Positions 22,980 through 35,700 of a stretch of 64,000 bases of DNA are shown here, piece by piece. Origin of the DNA: Doris montereyensis (Eukaryota; Mollusca; Gastropoda; Nudibranchia; Dorididae); contig JAXRKP010000394.1 of assembly GCA_037039925.1 (NCBI GenBank), positions 67,001-131,000 on the forward strand, read 5' to 3'. How positions within the stretch are numbered: the first letter of the stretch is position 1; every line of letters begins with the position of its first letter. Below the pieces are notes generated by a model. It was given only the letters and a program-made list of their open reading frames with translations, did no database searches and was not told where the DNA came from. Made by a program: the position numbers and the translations under genes.

Positions 22980-25900
22980 GTGAGTATCAATATTGTTGAA
23001 AATATATTTACTCTTCTTCTTGCATTTTTCTTTTCCTTTTTCCCTTCTTTCCCCGTTATTTCTTATTTTACTGTTTGTTTTGGATTGTTTTTATTTTGCT
23101 GGGTTGTTTCGTTTCTTTCTTTTTTTTTAAATTAGGATTATGCTTCTCTTTACCCCCCAACCCCTCCTCTACCCCACACTCTCTCCCTTTTCTTCCACCT
23201 TTTTTTTTTTTTTTTTTTTTTACAGTAGGCCTAACATTTAAAGAAAGCAGAGAAAACAGGGCTATTTTTACATACCTAGATTTTGCGGGGATTTCTTTTG
23301 AATAATACACAAGGTCATAAAACGATTTAAACCTGCTTGAGGAGATTTCATAAGCGAGTTGTAGAAGAAAACAAATTCCTTTTTATTTCACCTGTTTTAA
23401 TTAATCTTTTTAAACATTGGCATCAGATGTGATTTGATTATAATTAGGCATGATATTCTGTCTCTACATATTTTAATCTTTGTGTGGTCTCAATTTTAAA
23501 CAAACATTTTCTTATTAACTGTGAAGCACATAGAGCCTATTGCTCTGATGGGATTTTAGCGCTATAGAAATTTCAATATTATTATTATTACAGTAAAACC
23601 TCTCTAATCGGTAACCTGGGGAATCAGGAAACTTGGCCAATCGGGAAGAATTTCCAGGGAACAAAATTGTTTCTCTATATTTTACCTCTCTAAACGGGAA
23701 AGGCCCCGGCTAATCGTGACGATTTTCACAGGCTTGCATTGGTTATCATCACCATTTCCCCCATATTCATTTATTCCGACACTCATTTTTTGATCCCAAT
23801 TTGGTGACCGTGTGAGCAAAACACCAATTATTACATCTGCAGTAGTGCTGCACTTGTTATACATTGCATAATGTGTACACAATGTTGCAAGTGCCAGTTT
23901 GCGATGACCATAAGCTAGACACACCAGACATCCATTGAGAAGGTGTGAAAACATGCGTCGAGCCAAACTGTGCTCGTCCACCTAACAATACAGTACCGCG
24001 TTGACACGGGGCGGCGGTTAGAAAATTGTGCACTATCATAGTCTTGTAATGCTCGCCTCATCCGTCAATCACAAGGGTGGAGACAAGAGGAGATTTAACG
24101 ATTCACTATGCCTTCTTGATTATGTGACTTATTTATCTATCGTCTAAGGATTGTGATTGTGAGTGACATCTTTGATGAATGCCATCATCGTTTTGATCAA
24201 CTGGTCCTGTGGCTAATTGTTCATTTAGTCCTGCATTTTACCACTCACAGAAGGGCTTAGGGACCTCAAACTGCTGAGGGAAAACCAAAATCCCTAAGTC
24301 CCCCGACAAATCAGGAAACACAGCAAATCAGGATGATTTTACAATCCGCCAAGGCTTCCCAATTAGAGTGGTTCCACTGTATTATTATTATTATTCAATG
24401 ATCATTTTGTTCCCTTTTGACAGCCCCCTATAGACCCCAAACAACTCCTTAATGCCCTGGGCCCGCTTTTGACAGATAATGGAGGTATCAAGGGTGCCCA
24501 GGAAGCTTCTAGAATTAGCAGGTATGACACGTTTGATTAGTTGTTTTGTTTTTTAAAAAGAGGTTTCTTTAGTGGTTGCCTAATTTACTTATTTTTTACT
24601 GCTTATAGCTAAGACAACTAAAATGTTTATCTAATTCCAAAGTTTATAATGTTTATTTATGTTTTGCTTTAATTTGTTAGTTTTTGTGTTTAGTTCTGTT
24701 TGATGAGAGGGGGGGGGGGGTGTGCTTGCGTTGAAACGAAAATCCATTTTATTTCGTTTTTGAATTTAAATTAATTAAGAAAATTAGAAGTAAACAATAA
24801 ATCTGTTCGTTGTTTTCCTTAATATATTTTCTTTTGCTTAAGATTTGTTTATCTTGAGAATCTTTCAAGTTGCATGTATTTGTATATATTTAATTCATTT
24901 CAATCATCTTTATTGATCCTTTAAAAAAGGAAATTATACTTGTGTTATCACAATTTCCTTTTGAAAAATAAAAGAATACATCAATGCATATAAATTAAAA
25001 ACAATTTAACTTAAGTTAATCATTAAATGTTTAGATTTTAGGAGAAGTATTTAAAGATGCAAAGGGGAGTAAATAGATAGTTAATTTACATTAACAGGGA
25101 AACGAACCATAATATTAAGAAATATTTTAGCATCCCTATTAAAGTTGTCTTGTCCTTCCATTTGTCCTTTGAAACATAGGCTCATGAGTGATGCCAAGAA
25201 GTTGGTCAACAGATGTATCTACTTAAACATTTTGCGTGTGACCAGTTCAATGGAGGCTCTAGACAAGTGAGTTCTGGTTTTCAAATCATTAACAAACATT
25301 TGTTTTCATTTCCTTCTCATTATTGACAGTTTATGTTCTAGAATGAGGAACACGCTAGAATGAAGGATGTGTAAGAAGGAAGGATGTGTTAGAAGGAAGG
25401 ATGTGTTAGAATGAATGATGTATTAAAATGAGGGGGGGGGGTCCTGGAGTGAAAATCTTCCCGTTTGTTCCTATCAATTTAACTTATGTATAGGTGTAAT
25501 GGGTATGGTGTACTGAGTTGAAATGTGTCATTGTTTTTTTCTGCTGCTTCCAGTTGCCATAGAAACAGTGGCCAACTTGAATATTGCCCCCAAATTTCAC
25601 CGTTCAACAAATTTCTTTCAAACTTAGCACACACCTTATTTGATACAAGATTTAAATTTCATTAGATCAGATTTTTGTTTTATTAGTAAGTTTTATTTTT
25701 ATAAATTTTTGAAAATAGCATATCAGAACAACCCAAAAGATGCAAAAATATTGTACAAAAAATTCCATTTTTCCAAAACTATAATACATAAAAAAAAGCA
25801 TCTGATCATTTCTTTTTTTCCCCTACTCGTCATTCATAAAACCTTGAGAGGCTCTCAACTTCTTCTTATTGACACTGTTTCAAGTACACCAGAGCACCAT

Positions 25901-28900
25901 TTTACTCATTTTGAGATGGTGCCTTGTAATAATAGGTGCGCGGAATATGTCCCATATTTTCCGGACGACCTAAAGCAATATTCATGATAGATCCTCAAAT
26001 AAGTTTTTTTTTGGATAGTGTTTATTGTGCCGATAAAAATGAATACCAGCTTGCTGTACTTTAGTTAATATTTCTGGCTTTTATCGTATTATATCTGTGT
26101 TGAAAGATAGTCCTGTGTCGTTTCTAAAAAAATGGTATAAATTAAAAGAATCGATACTGAGCTTTTTTTTTATGATATCTTTGTGATGGGAATGAACTGC
26201 TCTATCCGCTAGTATGATAGATTAGATTTGTCCAATTTTTCGGCAAAAATGCCGTTCCCATAACCCCTTAAAATGAAGGATGTGTTAGAATGTAGGATGC
26301 GCTACTAGAATGAACTGAAATATTTTAAGCTGCTTCTAGTAGCTGCTAAGATGATAACTCACAAAACTGAAGGTGCCTGTCTTAAACATTACTTCCATGT
26401 GTAATTTTGTATGAGGTAAATTGTATATATGTGTTTTATGTCATATTATTTGATGTGTTATCTTGTGTGTATGTATGTCATTGCGTTCTTTACATTTTTA
26501 TTATTATTTGGATATCACTCTCTCACACTTTGACATCACTCCTTGATTTCACTCCTTGGCTTCACTCTTTGATTTCACGTGTGTGGTTGGCAGGCGTTGT
26601 TGGTATGTTCTTCTTCTTTCCTTTCACTGTCACATCTTTTTCATCTTGCTGTGTCCTCTTGATTCACCCTGAGGTCAGCGCAAATGCTGGACGGGTAATT
26701 TCAGTTTAACAAACAATAAACTTTGATTTCACAATGATCATGTTTTTAAAAGGGGGCAAATTAAACAGTGAAAGAAGAAAAGAGAAAATCTTTTATTGTT
26801 TTCTTATTGTGTGAGGAAAACGGAAAAGCATGACGTTTTAAAACTGATTGTTATAAAAAAAAATTAAGCAATTTAATCACAGTTGAATTTCAGTGTTTAT
26901 GATGATTTTTGTTTCACATATTGGCAAAAATACAAAGCAAGTCTTGAAAGGATTACACTTTCTTTTTTTTCTTTTAAGAATTATTTTTTTGTGAAATTTT
27001 GTTTTAAATTTCATTCTCAACTCTGTTATGATATGAAATTTAAAACGTGACGTGTATTTCGTTCTTTTTCAGATTTATAACCTTGGGTGGCTGGGAAACC
27101 TTGAACAACTGGCTGGACTCGGCCCGCAACACCGCCAACGACCCGCTACTCGGAGAACTCCTGGAGGTCTATCTCAACCTGCCAGTCACGGTGGTCCTCC
27201 TGAAACAAAACTCTACCGCCAAGACCATTAAACAGCTACGTAAAGCTGAAGATGAAAGTGGGTTTTCTTTTTACAATCATGCTAAGAATAAAGATAAAGA
27301 CGGATTATTAGGCCTTATCACCAACTGTACATCATTTATCCTCCAGCAGTCCATTTCATTCAAAGTCCTTCTCAACTCCCTGGGGCGCCTGTTAGGCACT
27401 TTGTACTAACAAACACAATAAAAATATAAAGGAAAAGCAGAAAAAAAAATCTTTTGGACATCAATAGAATAGAAGATGCGACCTCAATGTCAGCGCCCAT
27501 CGCCTCACTGGCGCACCGCCAACCAAGCTTACTACACTTCTTAAAGTTAGCTTGGTTGGTAGTGTGCTCTCTTTTCATGTTGAGGCCATGGGTGCCGATG
27601 TGAAGGTTACAGGTTGGATTCTATTAAAGGAAAAGAAGAATCTTATCAGAGTGTTAGTATGAGTATTTAACAGGCAGCCGAACTGTATGCTCTCAGAGAT
27701 TTGGAAAGGACTTTGAGTGAAATGACATGCTGGGGGATATATGATGTAAAGTCATTGAGTTTGGGCTTATCATCATCATTTGTGGCTTGCGCTATTCAGC
27801 ACGTTGCCGATCATCCCTCTCTGTGTTGTTCTGTCTTTAGTGCTTCTTGTAAAAATCCGAGTTGATGGTGATATCGGACGTGTTTTGTCGTAACGCCGTT
27901 ACTTATGTGGTGGTTTGTCTGCCATGAGCTCTTGTCCCTTCTATGAATCCAGATGTTCCAAAAAATCTCAATGGCCTTGTCTTGATGTTCTTAAAAAGTT
28001 TTCTTTCTTTTCCAATTTTCACTAGAACTTCCATGTATGTTACTTTTGCTGTCCAAGGGACTTTCAATATTCTTTTATGTATATCCACACTTCAAATGCT
28101 TCTAGACGTGTGCGACATTGTGCATCTAAAGTCCACGTTTCGCATGCATATAACAGTGTGGAAAAGACATACGTCTGCGCTGTTTGTATTTTCATCTCTG
28201 TTTTCAGTTTTGATGATTTTGGTAGGATTCTTTATTTTGGTAGGATTCTTTATTTTGCTTTGTTTGTATACTTTCCAGAAATTCAGAAATTGTCTGGTAA
28301 ACTAGTCGACAGATGGACTAAAATTATTCGTGATCAGAACAGTGCCGACAATGACGCTGAAGGTAAGTCAAACCATCAAAACAATGTGACAAAACAATGC
28401 TATCTTTGTTTTACGTAAAACAGCTTTGCACTGACACGAATATGTTAACCTCACTCCATGTAAGAAAAGACGGAGCGTATGTAAAACAGGGAAACTTTTC
28501 TAGCGTTGGGTGAACAAAACAAATTATTGAAATGTGGTAAAATGACGTAACATAGGAGCCAAACAAGTTATTGAAATGTGGTAAAATGACTTAACATAGG
28601 AGCCAGACAAATTTTTGAAATGTGGTAAAATGACTTAACATAGGAGCCAGACAAATTTTTGAAATGTGGTAAAATGACTTAACATAGGAGCCAAACAAGT
28701 TATTGAAATGTGGTAAAATAACTTAACATAGGAGCCAAACAAATTATTGAAATGTGGTAAACAGCATAGATGCAAAGGGTACTTCAAGGTTTTTGTAGCC
28801 CATAAAGCCGGAGCCCACCCCAGTCTCTAGTTTGATTTAATGTTACCCACATCTCGCTGGGGTTTTTGGTAGAATTCTTTATTTTGCTTCGACTGCCCTG

Positions 28901-31900
28901 TACACAGCCACAGGATCTTTTAACATGCACAGAACACTGTGATCTGCACACAAGAGCTCCTTTTTATCATCCGTCTCCAACGAGACCCACCTACCTAGCC
29001 CGGGGGGGGGGGGGGGGGGGGGGGTGTTACTATAAAAAACTCGAAAATTTTTCAACCGTTGGGACTTGAACCCACAACATCTTGGTTGAGCGGCCACCAC
29101 CTTGCTTTCCGCCACTGAGTTACCCCTGATCTTTAGACCTGAAAGTGGAACAGGTGATTTTCCATCATCCCCAGTCTGTTGCAGGTTTTACTTCTCAGGT
29201 GATGCTGGTACTCAGTTGCACTTATTAAAATAGTTGTCATGGTGTGTCTTATGGTTGGTAAAGTTTGTCATGTCAAGACTAGCCCATGATTGTTGATTGT
29301 ATATATATTATTATAGACACTGTACATTATAAATATGTGATATATTATACATCCTACTTGCTCAACATTTTATAAATTATAAAGTATTTTAATTTACACT
29401 TTTTACATTTTAAAATCAAATTTGGTTTTTAAAGTCTATTTTTCTTTTTTTATTATGAGTACTTTATAAATATACTTATCCTACATATTCAACAAACTGA
29501 ATTGCATATTTATATGGTGCTGAATTTGGATATCTTAAGACTGCGAGTGTGTTTTGTGTGTGTGTGTATTTGTGTGGGTGTGAATGTGTATGTATACATG
29601 TACATATTACAGCATTATATTATGGTTATATTATAATTTTATTGATTGATTAATCAATTAATTAATTAATTGATTTAACTCTTGAATGCTGTCAAACCAA
29701 GGAATATTTCTCTCAGGACGAAGAAAGTTTATTTGTTTGATTTTATTTGATTCAACCAGCTGTGCTACTGCTTAACTTCTCCTTTTCCTCTCTCAAATCT
29801 CCAGAAAAGCGGAAGAAGAAAAAGCACAAAGAGAAAGAAAAAGAAAAAGACAGATCTGAGAAGGACAAGGAGAGGGATAGAGAGAAAGACAAGAAAGATA
29901 AAGAAAGAGACTCGGAGAAGTCTCGCGATTCAAAAAATCATCATTCCTATGGGGATAAAGACAAAAGGGATAAAAATCGTCTCAGGGACAAAGAAAAAGA
30001 TAGGGATCGGCACAGAGACAAAGAGAAAAGTCGACACACCAGTAGCAGCAGTAATAACAAGACAGAAATCAAAGATTCATCATCAACCAAAAGTCTGCTA
30101 ACTTCAGACGTCTCTTCAAGCCCGAAAGACAACAAGAACGCCTCCAAAACTCCCACCAACACGTCCACTTTCCTAGCCGCAGACCCCACACAAGCGCAGA
30201 CTGCTGTGGACCAAAGGAAAGAGGACGAATCTCGTCGCAGGCCCAAAACGGTCAAGCAGTATGGCGGAAAGTTCCGCTCCTTAGGCTTGTCAGACGACGA
30301 GGATGATGAAGACGTTGAGCCTATCAAAAAGAGAGTCATTGATAAAGCAGCCATCGCTAAGAGAATCCCGTAAGTGGAAAAGAATTGGAGTGTCTGTCCT
30401 AGTTTAGCTCTTCTTATTTATTTGTTCTTGTTTATTGTTTTTAAATATTAGTTTATTGGCCGTTTGTTTTCTTTTTAATTTTAATTTCTTTGTTAATACT
30501 TATTGTGTAGCATAGAACCAGATTTCGTCTTTTTTTTTTTATTCACAGCAGCGTGTAGGGAAATTTTTTTAACTTGAATTGACATCATTCAGTTACAGCA
30601 AATGGAAAAGAAAATAAGTTTCTTCAAGGCAATTACAGCCCATAGAGCCGGAGCTTTCCCTGATTTCTATAGCGTGAAGCCAAATAGATGATGATGATCA
30701 CCTACGGAACAGAACACTGGTGTGATGCAAGTTTTTTACTCTCAAGCTAGTGATTGTACCCATTTGTACATGGATGGAGTGGGGAAAATGTGTGTTACGT
30801 GTCAAAGTGAAAAATAAAGGGCAGTAGAAAATGTCCTACCATTTAGTATTCTATTTAGTCTTTTTTTTTAACATCTTGGGATCTAAGAACAAATCATAGT
30901 AATGCGCTGTACATGGTACAGTCATGTATTGATAGTCTGGACTTTGATAATCCAGATGTCTAGACAATTCGAACAGATGAGCAGAGGATGGACTTTTTCT
31001 TCTTTTTTTATACCCGATGATCTGGAAATTCGGATCTGAACACCTAATTTTGAAACAAGTTACCTCAATATAGAGTTTATTCTTCGATGAACCGAACACT
31101 CAGCTGTTCCTGATAGTCTAACCAGTCCGCTGACGGCGCATTAAAGCCACCTGGACTCGACTTTCCTAACACCACTTGAGCCATACAATTTAGCAACATG
31201 GCATCACTGCCAATTGACTGGCGTGCCACATTGCCCAGGCAGACGGATAGACATGTATGGGTGTCCGGTCAGCCCTGTAAACTGTACTAGGCCTACATTG
31301 CTGTAAATTCTGAGGACTTGAAAAAACTTGAGAAAATTATCAACCCCAGGGCTTGAACCCACCATCTTTTGGATGAGAGGCCAACACCTTGCCTCTGGAC
31401 TGCCCAGTCCCTTCAAATGCAGCTTAACATAGCCATCTAAGATTTAGTCACACACACGCACATAAATATGCAAGTATTTTCTGCTCTGTCACTTGGATGG
31501 GGGGGGGGGGGTTTAGTTTGAAGAGATACACAATTTTAAGCTTCATAAGTAACTTCAGCATGGCGAAATTAGAGGAAACAAATTGTGAAAGTCCCTTTTG
31601 AAAGTTAGGTTGCCATGGAAATGGCCGCCATCTTGAAATTCTTGCGCAAAACTTGGTCAATTTTGACAATTTTCAAAAACTGGCTAGTCCTACCATTTTC
31701 ATTTTAAAGGTTTATAATTTTGCACATGGAAACTTCAAACCAATATCCTGAATTTCTTGCATCATTTTTTTTATATCTTGTATCATTTTCTTTTTTTCTA
31801 ATTTTCAAAAATTGAGGCTTGTAGGAAACCAATTTCTTTCAAAATTTCCAACAAAAATCATGATTTACTGAGAAAGTACAAAATATGTCGCAAATCCCAT

Positions 31901-32695
31901 GTGTAGATTTCTTAGAAATGATATAAAGCAGCTGTATGCCAAATTTCAAGCGAATCTGTTGAAAATTGTAGAACTACTTAGCAAAAAAGAGTAAAAAAAA
32001 GTCAATTATAAGAAAATCGTATTTAAAACTCTTTTTCTTGTTATTTGCATGTTTATTTGCATAAAAAATAGAAATGAGTTGGATAATACTTTGAAACGTA
32101 AAAACACGAGAGGCCCCCAACTGCTTCTTATCGACCCTGTTTCAATTGCCTTGGCTTCCTTATACTTATTTCGGACAGCATCTTTCGATAACAGGTGTGC
32201 GGAATATGTCACATATTTTCCTGCCGATCTAAGGCACTATTGAATAACTTTTGTCATATGTTTATACATTTCTTGTTTTTACTTTTTCTTTGACAGTGTG
32301 GACAAAATCGATGAAATAGTTCCGGAAAAGAAGCGCGGCTGCACATATCTATGCCCCCACTCCATTCCACCAGTGGTGACCTCATTTCGTCTATCACCCC
32401 ACCTGAGGTCACCCACGGTCGCATCAAAATCATCCCACCCAAACGAGGTAGCCCACTGTGCTTTTTGTTGTCTTTCCCTTATTCGATTCAATTCAAAATA
32501 CTTTTAATTATCCCCGAAGGTCTTTTTCTGCCTTCTTTCTTTCCTTCCTTCGTTTGTTCATTCTGTCAAATCATTTTATGGATTTGCCTTGTGTATTGAA
32601 CAAAATTGTGATCGTGGATTTTTCCTATAGAAAATATAATTGTTTCTTTTATTTGGCTTGTATGACCAACACGTGGAAGAGTGTCTAGCCGAGGG

Positions 32696-32749
<54 letters not shown>

Positions 32750-35700
32750 TATTATGTATATCGGGTGTTTGTAGATGAGGCCAGCATAAAGTACTGTCAT
32801 GGCAACGCTAATTTATATTCCTGAAGAGTTAAGAGATTTTCATTGTGAATGAAACAGCTTTCTGGGTGATGATTAACATACTTATTTATGTATTAATGTG
32901 ACGGGAATGAATGGCTGCGTCCGATAATACCGTACATCTATAAAAAAAAATAATTAAAAAGAAGAAAGAAAGAAAAGAAAACTTCAAGGCTCTCCGGCCC
33001 TTAGAGCCAGAGCTTTTCCGGGTTTCTATAGCATGAAGCTGACCAGGTCATAATAATCACTTCCCGGACAGGACGCTAGTCGCAGGTTTTCCCTCCCAAG
33101 CTGTTGCTGGTACCCTTTTACACCTGGGACGAGCAGGGAAAATGTGGTTTACGTGTCTTCCCCAAAGAACACAACGTCGGACCTAGCATTGCTAGGATTT
33201 GAACCCAGGACCTAATGATCCTAAGTTTGGTAACCTAATGTTACATCTGCATGAGGATATAAATGGTCTTTTTAGTTTGAACTTTACAAGTAAGACACTG
33301 TCTCAACCCTCAACACCTTCCACAGCTCCTACTCATGAAATCCACGAAAGCAACGTGTTCATGGACGCCCTTCAGCAGTCTTCCTCCTCGCACACTTACG
33401 GCGGCGCCTTAAAAAGGAAAAAAGAAGCTGACCTCCCCATCACCCGGCAATGCCAACATGCCGCCAAACTTACTCCCGTCGTCCGTTTCAAGTGCATCTT
33501 CACCTCCACCAGTCACATCACCGCCTTCCATTAGTCATATTCATGATTCACAAGCCACATCGCCTCCCTTGCTTTCTCCAACCACCGCTATGGCCCAGCG
33601 ACTTCCATCCGTTCCTTCGGTGAGAATTTTACTCTTTTGTGTTCTACCACATATTTTTATGAAAAGGATGAAAGGATAGAACTAATTTGGATGTTGTAAA
33701 TCGGGTGGAAAGATGTTTGACTTTAATTTGTAAAGAAATAGCCACATTGGCCCATAAAATTCTATTGCCTGCAATAAGAATTTATTTTTTACAAGTACTG
33801 TTTTTATTTATTATTTATTTATATAACTTTTTTATGTTCTTAGTATAAAATTTATCAGGGAATCCTGAAATAAGAAGATTTTTCTGGTGAATGTATTTGT
33901 AGAATGTATCGTAATTCCAAATTTATGGCCTTTTTTCACACTGAAATTTCATCTTTATGGCTGTTTTCACACTGAAATTCCATCTTTATGGCTGTTTTCA
34001 CACTGTGAAATTCCATACCGAAGGCTGCTTTCCCACTGTGAAATACTATATTTATGGCTGTTTTCACACTGTGTAGAAATGTTCACATTATTCGACTTAT
34101 TTCTGTCGTCTGCAGTTTTATCGTGATACATTAGAGGACCTTCCGGAAACTTCTGACTCTAACAAGAGTCCAGCTGACGACAAGAGAGAAGACATGGAGG
34201 ACAATGACGCCAGCCCTCCAGTTCTTGAAAGCATGGAGGTTGAAGAGGGAGCGGCAAACAGGAAGGAGGAGATGGATACAACGGAGGAAAATGTCTGGGG
34301 TACGAGAAGCTTTGTAACTCCTTTGTCTTTCTTTCCAAGTGTTGAAGACGCTGACACAATAACGTTTGAATTCAGCTTTTATGTCTCACTATTCATCATT
34401 CTTTAAACGTATTGATGATTACGAAGTTACATGTTTTAGACAAATTTTTGTATTTCTGTATATGTCATATATATTTTCGTCATGTAATGCTTAAATGTGT
34501 GTATGCTGTTTATGTGTGAGGGGCTAATTTATGTGCTGTTTCATATTGTATTGAAGGTATTGTAACACCAAAACAATATGCCATTTTTGGACAATAAAGT
34601 TGTATCTTATCTTATCTTACAAAATACGTATATATATATATTTATATATATCTAAAGCACTGTAACGTTTTCACATCAGTGTATGACACATTGTCAGCAT
34701 GTCATGTCATGCTAGTCACGTGGCTAATCAAGCACGACTGATGTCATCGATTGACCTCCAATTCATTCATGTGTGTAGTTTTACATTCTGTTCAAAATCA
34801 AACCAGTAACTCTCACTACAAGAGAGTTAAGTCTGTCAAATGTATAAAGACTCAAATGTCATTGAATATCTTGATCTTGGGCAGACTCAAATGTCATTAA
34901 ATATCTTGATCTTGGGCAGAGACTCAAATGTCATTGAATTTCTTGTTCTTAGACAGGGGCTCAAATGTCATTATATGCAAGGACTAGAATGTCATTGAAT
35001 GTCTTGTTCTTGGACAGGGACTCAAATGTCATTAAATACTTTGTTCTTGGACACCGACTCAAATGTCATTGAATTCCTTGTTCTTGGACAGGGACTCAAA
35101 TGTCATTGAATGTCATGTTTTTGGACATAGAATATCATTGAATGTCTTGTTCTTGGAAATAGACTCAAATGTCATTGAATGTCATGTTGTTGGACAAGGA
35201 CTAGAGTATCATTAAATGCCTTGTTCTTGGATTGTTTGAAAATGATAGGACTTGTCTCTGCTGTATCCAATTTTAGTGAGTTTTAAGAGACAAACAGTCT
35301 ATCCCCTGTTTGATTTTAAATTTTGTTTCTTTCCTCAGGATTGGGGTCAGCTGCACCACCGAAGATCAGTGAAGAAGTAGCAAAAGAACCAGTGGCTGTA
35401 CTGTCAGACAAGCCATCCAAGAAGAAGAGCGTGAGATGGGTAGCCGACGCCCACCTAGAAGAAGTCTTTTACTTTGAATTGGACGAAGCAGAAAGAGGTA
35501 ATGAAGAAGTTAATAGCAAACTGGAAGAAGAAGGAAAGAGTGCATATTGTGAGTGTTGTCACAAGCTATTATTTATACATTTTAAGAGTCCTGAATATCA
35601 GAACTGTGAATGGTAGTATTGTGAATGTTAGAACTGTAAATGTCAAATGTGAATGTTAGAACTGTGAATGTCAGAACTGTGAATGTTAGAACTGTGAATG

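Noticed and set aside
30850..31130. Possible further pogo-like element in intron 6
   Set aside because: Words like GATAATCCAGATG and TCTGGAAATTCGGATC suggest one, but I could not define matching ends or a TA duplication.
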